A stretch of DNA of 64,000 bases from JAAYCI01 sp964370045 (GTDB lineage: Bacteria; Bacillota; Clostridia; Oscillospirales; Ruminococcaceae): assembly GCA_964370045.1 (NCBI GenBank), contig CAYJGZ010000004.1:1-64000 (forward strand), given 5' to 3'. This document shows positions 33,801 to 41,688 of the stretch, piece after piece. How positions within the stretch are numbered: position 1 is the first letter of the stretch; every line of letters begins with the position of its first letter. The translations under genes and the position numbers were made by a program. The notes below the pieces were generated by a model. That model ran no database searches. It was not told the origin of the DNA and saw only the letters and a program-made list of their open reading frames with translations.

Positions 33801-34090
33801 AATACCTGCGTGAGCATGGCATACACTCGGTCTCAACGGTGAAAAAGATAAGTGAAGGTGCGCCGAATGTGCTCGACCTTGTGCGCAGTGGAGAGCTGGA
33901 CCTCATAATAAACACACCCAGCAAGGGCAATCTCTCGGTGCGGGATGGCTTCCAGATACGCAGGGTGGCCTCCGAGTGCAAGATAAACCTGATGACATCG
34001 CTGGATAAGCTAAGCGCATACCTTGATGTCATGGAGGATATGGAGCAGCAGCAGGACGCGCAGGTTATCGCACTGCACGAAATTTGTTAG
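30875..34090 (+). CDS. carB: Carbamoyl-phosphate synthase large subunit
   Basis: 1071 residues, the expected full length. Two homologous ATP-grasp halves: carboxyphosphate half ([56 protein letters not shown]), oligomerisation region about 400-555, carbamate half ([51 protein letters not shown]), and a C-terminal MGS-like allosteric domain ([25 protein letters not shown]). It makes carbamoyl phosphate from bicarbonate, ammonia from CarA, and 2 ATP. Followed by a terminator. Confidence 0.97.
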   Translation: [1071 protein letters not shown]

Positions 34091-34146
34091 TCTTTGTCAG
34101 TCATAGAATAAAGTTTGCGGTGTAAGTGCCGCTGAAAGCTACACAC

Positions 34147-34189
34147 AAAAAACCTCGTGTTCATGCTAAAACATGGCCGAGGCTTTTTT
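34147..34189 (+). terminator. Terminator after carB
   Basis: AAAACCTCG / CGAGGCTTTTTT stem with internal CATG/CATG pairing and T tail. Confidence 0.75.
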
Positions 34190-34191
34190 GT

Positions 34192-34231
34192 GTGATATGT
34201 GATGTGCAAAAAAACATCACGCTTACATCAC
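34192..34231 (+). promoter_or_regulatory. Clustered GTGATGT/ACATCAC sites before the two-component genes
   Basis: GTGATAT (34192) and GTGATGT (34199) face ACATCAC (34214) and ACATCAC (34225), the last two being direct repeats spaced 11 bp. OmpR-type regulators bind such tandem 11-bp-spaced repeats. A TATAAAA -10-like box follows at about 34244, so autoregulation is plausible. Confidence 0.45.
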
Positions 34232-34284
34232 ATTTAAGCGTATTATAAAATATGATAAAGTTGTTTTGGAAGGGAGCGTATTTT

Positions 34285-34995
34285 ATGATTGGCACTGCAC
34301 GGTGTGTTTTGATAGCGGATGATGAGCCGAAGATGGTTCGTGCTATAAAGGACTTCTTGAAGGCACACGACTTTGTGGTAATGTGCGCAAATGACGGACA
34401 GCAGGCGCTGGATGTATACTATGAGCACAATGCCGAGATTGACCTTATACTGCTGGATATTATGATGCCGCACTTTAGCGGGTATGAGGTGTTAAGTGAT
34501 ATTCGCGAAAATCACTCGCTCACGCCTGTCATTCTGCTCACGGCACGTGGGGAGGAGTACGACCAGGTGAAAGGCTTTCAGCTGGGTGCGGATGATTATA
34601 TCACAAAGCCTTTTTCGCCTTCTCTTTTGTTGGCACGCATAGAGTCGCTGCTAAAGCGTGTGGGCAAGGCGGCACAAAATGACCTTGTAAGGGGAAATAT
34701 TGTGCTGAATACGGTAAAGCGCAGTGTCAGCTGTGCAGGCCGCCCCTTGCAGCTGACAAAGCGGGAATTTGAGCTTTTGCTGTTTTTGCTGTCCAATTCC
34801 TCGCTTATCCTTACACGGGAGCAGATACTGAACAGCGTGTGGGGATACGACTTTGAGGGGGACATTCGCACAGTAGACACCCACATAAAACAGCTGCGCA
34901 CAAAGCTGCAGGACGATGCACACTACATAAAGACCATCCACCGTATAGGCTATCAATTCGAGGTGCCACATGAAGAAGCTGTCGCTGCAAAGTAA
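34285..34995 (+). CDS. OmpR/PhoB-family response regulator
   Basis: 236 residues. Receiver domain with acidic pocket DDEPK, phospho-acceptor Asp58 in LILLDIMMPHFSG, the Thr of LLTARGEEYDQ, and the Lys of YITKPFSP; C-terminal winged helix (LTKREFELLLFLLSNSSLILTREQIL ... RTVDTHIKQLRTKL). ATG at 34285 has GAAGGGAG upstream; an earlier ATG (34252) has none. The stop codon lies 26 bp inside the histidine kinase gene, so the two are co-translated partners. Likely target is the export locus that follows at 36.8-41.3 kb. Confidence 0.94.
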   Translation: MIGTARCVLIADDEPKMVRAIKDFLKAHDFVVMCANDGQQALDVYYEHNAEIDLILLDIMMPHFSGYEVLSDIRENHSLTPVILLTARGEEYDQVKGFQLGADDYITKPFSPSLLLARIESLLKRVGKAAQNDLVRGNIVLNTVKRSVSCAGRPLQLTKREFELLLFLLSNSSLILTREQILNSVWGYDFEGDIRTVDTHIKQLRTKLQDDAHYIKTIHRIGYQFEVPHEEAVAAK

Positions 34996-36445
34996 GCTTG
35001 TTTTGTCCTTTGCCTCTCTGCTGATACTGCTTTTGCTATGTCAGCTGGGGTTTAACATGTTTTTTGCGAGTGAGTACTACACGTACAAGTCCTCCCAGGC
35101 TATGAACGAGGCGTATGAGCAAATTCAGCTAAACTACGATGGCGAAGTTGAGGATATACAGGAGCTTTTGCGCTCTTATGAGGACGGCTACAACCTTGAC
35201 ATTAAGCTGGTTGCGAGCGATGAGACTGTTTTGTACGAAACATCAAATCGCTTTGGAAGCAACATTTTTGATAGCAACTTTATGGGTCCGCCGCCACGCG
35301 ATATGCCCCAGCTCGAAAATGGTGGACTTGATACGTCCTCGCCCGAGGTGGGTCTACATGTGAGCGAGCACAGCCGCAACGACACGATGGTTTTGCGCCT
35401 GTTTGAGAGCTTCGTGTATGAGGGCGAGAGCATTTCGGTGGTTATGTTTTTGACGGTAAGCTCCATTGAAAACAGTGTAAGTGTTTTAGGCGATGTTGGC
35501 ATAATGATTACGTGTGCGGTGCTCGTTTTGGGGCTGTTTTTGTTTATACTACTGTCCAAAAGCATCACAAAGCCCATAGGTGAAATCCAAAAGACAGCGC
35601 AAAGCATTTCGCAGCTAAATTTTTCCGCAAAGGTGAAGGAGCAGCAGCCCTCGGCGGAGCTTTCCTCGCTTGCCCAAAGCATAAACGCAATGTCCGCAAA
35701 ACTAAGCGGAACTATACAAGAGCTGAACATAGCCAACGAACAGCTGCAAACAGACATAGATGCGCAAAAAAAGCTGGAGCAGATGCGCAGGGAGTTTGTG
35801 GCGAATGTATCGCACGAGATGAAAACACCGCTTGCACTGCTGCAAATTTATGCGGAAAACCTAAAAAATAATGTAGAGGGAATAGACAAAGGCGAGTACT
35901 GTGATGTCATAATGGAGGAAAGCCAAACCTTGAGCGACATGGTAAGCTCCATGCTTGATATGTCCTCCTTGGAGAGCGGCATGTCTCAGCCTGAAAAGGC
36001 GCCGCTTTGCCTTTCGGATTTGTGCAGGGAGTATGTGGACAAGATAGCGCCACTGCTTGAGGGGTATGATTTTTCGTGCAGTATCGAGGAAAATATTTGG
36101 GTTGTTGCAAGCGCAAAGCATATAGAGCAGGCTGTGAAAAACTACATAAACAACGCAATGGAGCACACCCCAAAATCCGGGCACATAGAGGTAAAGCTTG
36201 CGGTGCAAGGAGATAGAGCACAATTTTCCGTGTTCAACGAGGGTAGCAGTATCGCACAGCAGGAGCTACCCCACATTTGGGAAAGCTTTTACCGCTCGGA
36301 CAAAGCACGTGTGCGCAAAAACAAAAACGTAGGCATGGGGCTTTATATCGTGAGCACCATAATAAAACAGCACGACGGCAAGCATGAAGCACACAACTGT
36401 GAGGACGGTGTTGTTTTTTCTTTTTCACTGGCAGTACAAAAATAA
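34970..36445 (+). CDS. Sensor histidine kinase
   Basis: 491-residue membrane kinase. N-terminal helix (about 9-30), extracytoplasmic sensor of about 140 residues with MGPPPRDMPQLENGG, second helix (IMITCAVLVLGLFLFILL), HAMP (SKSITKPIGEIQKTAQSISQLNFSAKV), coiled coil, HisKA with phospho-acceptor His282 in FVANVSHEMKTPLALLQ, and HATPase with N box NYINNAMEHT and G box GMGLYIVSTI. Signal unknown. Pairs with the overlapping response regulator gene. Followed by a large terminator. Confidence 0.94.
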   Translation: MKKLSLQSKLVLSFASLLILLLLCQLGFNMFFASEYYTYKSSQAMNEAYEQIQLNYDGEVEDIQELLRSYEDGYNLDIKLVASDETVLYETSNRFGSNIFDSNFMGPPPRDMPQLENGGLDTSSPEVGLHVSEHSRNDTMVLRLFESFVYEGESISVVMFLTVSSIENSVSVLGDVGIMITCAVLVLGLFLFILLSKSITKPIGEIQKTAQSISQLNFSAKVKEQQPSAELSSLAQSINAMSAKLSGTIQELNIANEQLQTDIDAQKKLEQMRREFVANVSHEMKTPLALLQIYAENLKNNVEGIDKGEYCDVIMEESQTLSDMVSSMLDMSSLESGMSQPEKAPLCLSDLCREYVDKIAPLLEGYDFSCSIEENIWVVASAKHIEQAVKNYINNAMEHTPKSGHIEVKLAVQGDRAQFSVFNEGSSIAQQELPHIWESFYRSDKARVRKNKNVGMGLYIVSTIIKQHDGKHEAHNCEDGVVFSFSLAVQK

Positions 36446-36467
36446 TTTATATTGAAGTTTTGTGTTT

Positions 36468-36530
36468 TCACAGGGTGAAAACTGCTTTGAAACGTAGTTT
36501 TTTGAGCAGTTGCCACCCTGTGATTTTTTT
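36468..36530 (+). terminator. Terminator after histidine kinase
   Basis: TCACAGGGTG (36468-36477) pairs with CACCCTGTGA (36514-36523); an inner AACTGCT/AGCAGTT pair extends the stem; seven T follow. Confidence 0.85.
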
Positions 36531-36628
36531 GTGTAAATATGGAGCGTAAAATCACAAACACCGCTCACAACTGTATCAAAAGCCCTTACTATACTATGGC
36601 AAGACAGCAAAGGAGCACAGGTAAAACA

Positions 36629-36750
36629 GGTGTGGGCAAACGCAGTGATTTGGTTTTCTTGGTATATTCTACCCTGCCGAAGTGGGGGGATGGTATACCG
36701 CATTCTTCTCGCACTTAAAATATTCCAAATCATCTTTATGTGCCCGCTCA
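36629..36750 (-). repeat. Family A element, copy R10
   Basis: Left end GGTGTGGGCAAACGCAGTG, centre TGGTATATTCTACCC...GGGGATGGTATACCG, long arm on the right (TCGCACTTAAAATATTCC), right end ATGTGCCCGCTC. The ends are G-substituted (TGGGCA instead of TGGACA). It lies between the kinase terminator and the export genes; any promoter for those genes must be in or beside it. Confidence 0.85.
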
Positions 36751-36799
36751 TAGTAAACTAAAGTGTGAATTTCAAAGAGGCAAAGGGGAGTAGGCTAAA

Positions 36800-38443
36800 G
36801 TGCAACAGGAAAAGCAAGATTTGTTACAAGAGGAACTGGGCATAAAAAATAACCGCAAAAAGTATGTGTTTATTTTGGGTGCAGCGGTACTGCTCGTAGC
36901 GGCAGGCATCCTGGTTTGGGTGTTCGTGTTTGGGCAAAGCTCGGGCAGTGGGAGCGAGCTTTCGGCGCAACAGTACATGGAAGAAACTGTGATGCAGGGC
37001 AATATCGTGGTGGGTCTTAGCGAGGCGGGCTCTGTAAACATGGACGATATGGCGGTGAGCCTTGGCTTTGATGTCACGGTGGAGGAAACGTTTGTTGCGG
37101 CGGGTAGCTATGTTAGCGAGGGCGATGCACTACTAAAAATTGAGCTTGAAGACTACACAGCGCTGTACGAGGAAAAGGCGGCGGCACTGAGCAGTGCACA
37201 GCTACAGCTTACACAGGCGCAGGCGGACGCCGCAGTGAAGCGCTCCGACGCACAGTACAACTACGACACCGCCGTGCAAAACGGAAACAATGCAGCTGGC
37301 ATTTATTCGTTGCAGCTGTCCGAGCTTGAAAACGGATACATAACGCTGCAAAACGAGGTGGCGGCGCTGGAAACACAAAAGGCGAGCATAGAGCGTCAGC
37401 TGACAAATGGCCTTGACAACGACTACGGCTTTGCCACCTATCAAAGCGAGCTTGCGGCGATAGATGCGCAGATTTTGGACATAGAAGCGCAAATAAGAGC
37501 CGCACAGCCGCAGGATGTGGATGCGCTGAATGCAACCCTTGCACAGCTGGCGACACAGCGTGCAGAAAAGGTGGAACAAAGAACACAGGCGCAAGCAGAC
37601 TACGACAAGGCATTTTTAGAGATGCAGACACAGCTGACAACGGTGAGCAACAGCCTTACGCAAAAGTACACCGAGCGGGACAATTACCTTGCGGATATGC
37701 CCATGCAGAGGATAAATTACGAACAGCAATACAACGCAACCATGCACACGTTTGAGACCGCACAGAGTGTCTACACCAGCGCCATTGCACAGGTGGAAAC
37801 ATCCCTTGAGCAGGCACAGCAGGCGGTGGATACCGCACAGGATGTGATGGATGATTTTGAGCAGATGCCGAGTGATGGCATCATTACAGCGCCTCATGAC
37901 GGCTATGTGATGAACATGTCCGCACAGGATGCGACTGTCGCCGCAAATACAGCGCTTGTAACGCTTGCGGACAACACTTTTGTGTACCTTGCTGTAAGTA
38001 TACCGCAGGAGGATATTGCGGATATAAGTGTGGGGATGCAGGCTAATGTACTGCTGGACGCATACGATGACACATCACTGCCCGCTATGGTGGACAGCAT
38101 TTCTGTCACACCGTCGGGCAATATGCAAAGCTCGGTGAATTATACGGTAGTGGTGTCCTGCAGCTTGTCGGATTACTTAGACATGGTAGTGTACGAGGGC
38201 ATGAGCGCCGAGGTTACATTTGTGCAAAAGCAGGTGGAGGATGTTCTGGTGGTGTCCAACAAGTGCATCACAAGCGAGGATGGACAGCAAACTGTACAGC
38301 GTCTAAATGACGACGGAAGCATAGAGCAGGTTGTGGTGCAGACGGGCTTTTCGGATGGGTTTGATGTGGAAATTACATCAGGCCTGAATGCGGGAGACAT
38401 TGTGCTGATAGAAAATGTGGTGGCGAGCAATGAGAATAGGTGA
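36800..38443 (+). CDS. Membrane fusion (HlyD/MacA-type) protein of an ABC exporter
   Basis: 547 residues. N-terminal cytoplasmic stub, one membrane helix (YVFILGAAVLLVAAGILVWVFV), a split lipoyl/barrel-sandwich domain (FVAAGSYVSEGDALLKIELED ... ITAPHDGYVMNMSA), a long coiled-coil hairpin of about 200 residues rich in Gln/Ala (residues 115-350), and beta-barrel and membrane-proximal domains (AVSIPQEDIADISVGMQANVLL; VLVVSNKCITSEDGQQTV). It forms the extracytoplasmic part of a MacAB-like exporter with the next genes. Starts at GTG 36800 after GGGGAG. Overlaps the permease gene by 14 bp. Confidence 0.88.
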   Translation: MQQEKQDLLQEELGIKNNRKKYVFILGAAVLLVAAGILVWVFVFGQSSGSGSELSAQQYMEETVMQGNIVVGLSEAGSVNMDDMAVSLGFDVTVEETFVAAGSYVSEGDALLKIELEDYTALYEEKAAALSSAQLQLTQAQADAAVKRSDAQYNYDTAVQNGNNAAGIYSLQLSELENGYITLQNEVAALETQKASIERQLTNGLDNDYGFATYQSELAAIDAQILDIEAQIRAAQPQDVDALNATLAQLATQRAEKVEQRTQAQADYDKAFLEMQTQLTTVSNSLTQKYTERDNYLADMPMQRINYEQQYNATMHTFETAQSVYTSAIAQVETSLEQAQQAVDTAQDVMDDFEQMPSDGIITAPHDGYVMNMSAQDATVAANTALVTLADNTFVYLAVSIPQEDIADISVGMQANVLLDAYDDTSLPAMVDSISVTPSGNMQSSVNYTVVVSCSLSDYLDMVVYEGMSAEVTFVQKQVEDVLVVSNKCITSEDGQQTVQRLNDDGSIEQVVVQTGFSDGFDVEITSGLNAGDIVLIENVVASNENR

Positions 38444-39746
38444 GATTTTACGCCTGGTAATGATGAACCTAAAGCAAAATAAGTTCAAGGTACTGCTCAC
38501 TTCGCTGGGTGTCATTGTGGGCACGGCAACCATTGTGATGGTAATAGCCATAGGCGAGGGCGGACAAAAGGACGTGGAGGAGCAGTTTAAGACGCTGAAC
38601 GCAGGCACTATCACAGTGAGCATGGGCAGTGACGACCCGTTTGCCATGATGGGGGGAATGATGCCCGGCGGCGGCGGCGGAGGCGGCGGTGCTGCACCCA
38701 CCGCAGGCGGTGGCGGTGGTACTACGGGTGGGCGGCAAAGCTCCGGCGGCAGTACCTCACGCCCCGGGGTGGAGGACATGAACCTCACGCAGGAGATGCT
38801 AAATGAAATATTGCTCTTTGTGCCGGACATAGTGAGCGGCGCAATCACCGCCGAGGTGGATGCGGATGTGATAGGGGGCGAGCTGGAGGAGGCCATATCC
38901 TACACAGTGGTGGGCACGGAAAGTAGCTATGCGTCTATATCCAACCTCGCTCCCTTGGTGGGCAGCTTCATCACGGACGAGGAGGAGGAAAATGAGACTC
39001 GAAGCGTGGTGCTGGGCTATGATGTTGCGGTGGAAATATTCGGCTCTGCGCAGTACGCCTACGACAGCAAGATTGAAATAGACGGGCGCAGCTATGTTGT
39101 AAACGGGGTGCTACAGGCTATGGGCACTGTTGTGTCGGGCATAAACCCCGACACAAGCGTGTTCATGCCCTACACAACGGCGGACAAGTACCTTTTTGGC
39201 CCCGACACCCAGCCGCAGTTTAGCCTGCTTGCCACAGACATGGGGATGGTGCCCACTGTTATGGAAAACATACAGCTGGTTTTGGCGCAGTCAAACCCCA
39301 ACCAAAGCTACCTCGTGGAGGATGCGGGCGCTACTATGGATGCGGCGATGCAGTCGGCCAATACGCTCTCGCTATTGCTTTTGGCAGTTGCGGCAATAGT
39401 GTTCATCGTGGGTGGAATAGGCATTATGAACGTGCTTTTTGTGTCCGTAAAGGAGCGTACCTCTGAAATAGGCGTGCTAAAGGCGCTGGGTACACGCAAG
39501 CGGGATATACTTATGCTGTTTTTGATGGAGGCGGGCATGATAGGCCTTTTGGGCGGCCTTTTGGGCATAGGCGCAAGCTTTGGCGCATACGCTCTGATGC
39601 AAACGGGCGACATCACCCTTGTGCTGACACCCTCCTCCTTTGTGCTGGCGTTTGGCTTTGCGGTTGTCACGGGAACGGTGTTTGGCTTTTACCCTGCGTT
39701 CAAGGCCTCGGGGCTTTTGCCCATAGAGGCGCTGAATCAAGAATAA
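38430..39746 (+). CDS. MacB-type ABC permease with Gly-rich loop
   Basis: 438 residues. N-terminal helix (FKVLLTSLGVIVGTATIVMVIAIGEGG), a large extracytoplasmic MacB periplasmic-core-like domain, and three C-terminal helices in an FtsX domain (LLLLAVAAIVFIVGGIGIMNVLFVSVKERTSEIGVLKALG is the classic motif). Unusual feature: residues about 70-110 are a Met/Gly run, then GGGGGTTGGRQSSGGS. MacB-type permeases are mechanotransmitters exporting peptides or small molecules. Start ATG 38430, inside the end of the preceding gene; an ATG five codons earlier is possible. Its ATPase is encoded two genes downstream. Confidence 0.87.
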   Translation: MRIGEILRLVMMNLKQNKFKVLLTSLGVIVGTATIVMVIAIGEGGQKDVEEQFKTLNAGTITVSMGSDDPFAMMGGMMPGGGGGGGGAAPTAGGGGGTTGGRQSSGGSTSRPGVEDMNLTQEMLNEILLFVPDIVSGAITAEVDADVIGGELEEAISYTVVGTESSYASISNLAPLVGSFITDEEEENETRSVVLGYDVAVEIFGSAQYAYDSKIEIDGRSYVVNGVLQAMGTVVSGINPDTSVFMPYTTADKYLFGPDTQPQFSLLATDMGMVPTVMENIQLVLAQSNPNQSYLVEDAGATMDAAMQSANTLSLLLLAVAAIVFIVGGIGIMNVLFVSVKERTSEIGVLKALGTRKRDILMLFLMEAGMIGLLGGLLGIGASFGAYALMQTGDITLVLTPSSFVLAFGFAVVTGTVFGFYPAFKASGLLPIEALNQE

Positions 39747-39768
39747 CAGGTGATTTGTTAAAGATGAT

Positions 39769-39877
39769 GGGAGTGGCCCATAGAGATGCTTTGGAATACG
39801 TTAAGTGCAAGAAGAATGCGCTATGTTCTCGCCTCGCCGTATAGCAAAAAGCTAAATCACCTCGTTTGCCCACATCC
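39769..39877 (+). repeat. Family A element, copy R11
   Basis: Left end GGGAGTGGCCCATAGAG, long arm GGAATACGTTAAGTGCAAG, reduced centre GCGCTATGTTC...CGTATAGC, right arm GCTAAATCACC, right end TTTGCCCACATCC. It splits the export operon between the permease and the lipoprotein gene. Confidence 0.88.
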
Positions 39878-39931
39878 GGACGATGAAAATGTTATATATA
39901 CAAGACAAGACAAGAAAGGAAGTAACACGTG

Positions 39932-40597
39932 ATGTTTACAAAGATGGTGAATAATAGGCAGGTGGCTTTGAAAATACTCTCTATGATTGTGGTTTTTGTT
40001 TTGGCGGCGATGATGATTTCCGCCTGCGGTGCTGAAAGTAGCCCCTCCTCCCAAAGTGCAGCCTCCCCCTCGGGAGCGCCGTCGCAGGGCGGCCGAAACC
40101 AAGTGGTGGGGCTTGTTACGGAGGTACTGGGCAACGAGATTAGCCTGCAGGTGGGCGAGATGCAGGGCGGCGCAATGGGTGCAGGTGGCGGAGGCGAGCG
40201 CCCCGAGGGCGGTGGCGATGGAAGTATGCCGCAAAGTATGCCCGATGGCGCAGAGCGTCCCGAGGGAGCAGGACGCCCTGAAGGCGCAGGTGAGGGCGGG
40301 ACGCAGGGAATGCCCGAGGATGGCTCTCGCCCTGAGGGCGCAGGCGGCGGCGCAGGCGCAGGCGCAGGCGGCGGAATGCAGGGTGGCGCAGGTGGCGGCA
40401 TGGGCGAAATGAGCGAGCAGGATTTCTCGGAAATTATCACGCTGACGGACGAGGTGCGCAGCTTCAACATTCCTGTGAGTACGCCCGTGCAGCAGTTCGG
40501 CACAGAGATGACCTTTTCGCAAATCACCGAGGACATGTACATAACCATCGAGCTTGATGAAAATGACACGGTGCTTTCCGTGAATATTTTGGGGTAG
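39932..40597 (+). CDS. Gly/Glu/Pro-rich lipoprotein in exporter operon
   Basis: 221 residues. Signal peptide (LKILSMIVVFVLAAMMISAC) with lipobox ISAC. A short N-terminal beta stretch (QVVGLVTEVLGNEISLQVGEM) is followed by about 95 residues of Gly-rich repeats built on RPEGAG/RPEGGG and MPxxG (for example ERPEGAGRPEGAGEG), then a C-terminal beta domain (DFSEIITLTDEVRSFNIPVSTPVQQFGTEMTFSQITEDMY). The two flanking parts may form one small domain interrupted by the low-complexity insert. Function unknown; its place between permease and ATPase implies a role with the exporter. GAAAGGAAG precedes ATG 39932 (GTG 39929 possible). Confidence 0.75.
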   Translation: MFTKMVNNRQVALKILSMIVVFVLAAMMISACGAESSPSSQSAASPSGAPSQGGRNQVVGLVTEVLGNEISLQVGEMQGGAMGAGGGGERPEGGGDGSMPQSMPDGAERPEGAGRPEGAGEGGTQGMPEDGSRPEGAGGGAGAGAGGGMQGGAGGGMGEMSEQDFSEIITLTDEVRSFNIPVSTPVQQFGTEMTFSQITEDMYITIELDENDTVLSVNILG

Positions 40598-40602
40598 CGC
40601 AG

Positions 40603-41265
40603 ATGATACAGATGCAAAATATATGCAAAAGCTACACAATGGGTAGCGAGCACCTGCAGGTACTGCACGAGGTGGACTTGAGCGTGCAAAGCGGCGAGTT
40701 TGTGGCTGTTTTGGGGCCGTCCGGCTCGGGCAAGTCCACGCTTATGAACATCATCGGGTGCATGGATAGCTGGGACAGCGGCAGCTACATGCTGGACGGC
40801 ATACCCATCCACGAGAAAAAAGCGGGGGCGCTAAGCCGTATCCGCAACGAAAAAATAGGGTTTATCTTTCAAAAGTACCAGCTAATATCCACCTATTCTG
40901 CCCTGCAAAATATCATCATGCCGCTTTTGGCAAGGGGATATTCGCACAAGGCGGCGGTGAAAAAAGCGGTACCCACCATAAAGCTGCTGGGGCTTAGCGA
41001 TAGAATATATCATAAACCGAGGGAGCTTTCGGGCGGACAGCAACAGCGTGTGGCCATAGCTCGTGCGCTGGTCACATCCCCTGCCATTCTCCTTGCGGAC
41101 GAGCCCACGGGTGCGCTGGACAGCAAAACGGGCGAGGACGTGATGGAGCTTTTTGGGCAGCTACACAGCCTTGGCAACACCATTGTGATGATTACGCATG
41201 ACGAGCAGGTGGCGAGCAAAGCCACAAGGGTACTGCGTATTCGTGACGGCATGATTGCAAGTTAG
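40603..41265 (+). CDS. MacB/LolD-type ABC ATP-binding protein
   Basis: 220-residue ATPase. Walker A GPSGSGKST, Q-loop FIFQKYQLI, signature LSGGQQQRVAIARAL, Walker B ILLADEPTGALDSKTG, H-loop VMITHDEQVA. The YTMGSEHLQVLHEVDLSVQSGE opening and the DEPTGALD form are typical of MacB/LolD-type proteins that drive FtsX-like permeases. It starts five bases after the lipoprotein stop. With the permease and membrane fusion protein it forms a tripartite exporter. Confidence 0.94.
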   Translation: MIQMQNICKSYTMGSEHLQVLHEVDLSVQSGEFVAVLGPSGSGKSTLMNIIGCMDSWDSGSYMLDGIPIHEKKAGALSRIRNEKIGFIFQKYQLISTYSALQNIIMPLLARGYSHKAAVKKAVPTIKLLGLSDRIYHKPRELSGGQQQRVAIARALVTSPAILLADEPTGALDSKTGEDVMELFGQLHSLGNTIVMITHDEQVASKATRVLRIRDGMIAS

Positions 41266-41688
41266 CTGTTTGGTGCGTTTTTAATACAAAGACACCTTAT
41301 CCCCCTTTTACACATAGTAGCAAGGCCCTGCATCTTTTGGTGTGGGGCTTTGCTACGCAATGTTGCAGAGTAGGCATCCTGCATTGCAATAGATAGTTAG
41401 GCTTATGGAAACATTGTTTAATTGCACTGAAATTAAAGCATATGAGCAATTATATTGTTGAATATCGAAGAAATATTGTTTAATGGAGTTATTCGAGGGC
41501 TTTTGAGTGTACACTCGGCCGAAAGTGTGTTAAAATATTAACGATACAAGAACAATAAAGAAGCTCTTGGCAGTAGCGTGCATTTCAGTGGTTCATATCG
41601 CTTGAAATGCTTTGAGGGCGGCAACTGGAATACTGTAAAGCACAAAACGCATGACTTGCAAAAAAACAACAGATGAGGACTAAAATTT
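41266..41688 (+). other. Gap before hydrogenase-like sensor: hairpins and possible promoter
   Basis: 423 bp. A long hairpin GTAGCAAGGCCCTGCA with its complement (41317-41356) may end the exporter transcript, though without a T tract. An ACACT/AGTGT dyad around CGGCCG (about 41513-41530) precedes a TAAAAT box at about 41531. A leader hairpin GCATTTCA/TGAAATGC lies at 41580-41610. No gene seen. Confidence 0.45.

Noticed and set aside
39857..40812. Long open frames on the opposite strand and in another frame of the Gly-rich lipoprotein gene
   Set aside because: High GC and repeats keep other frames open; their products (Ala/Arg/Cys- or Pro-rich) are not protein-like, while the chosen frame has a signal peptide and lipobox.
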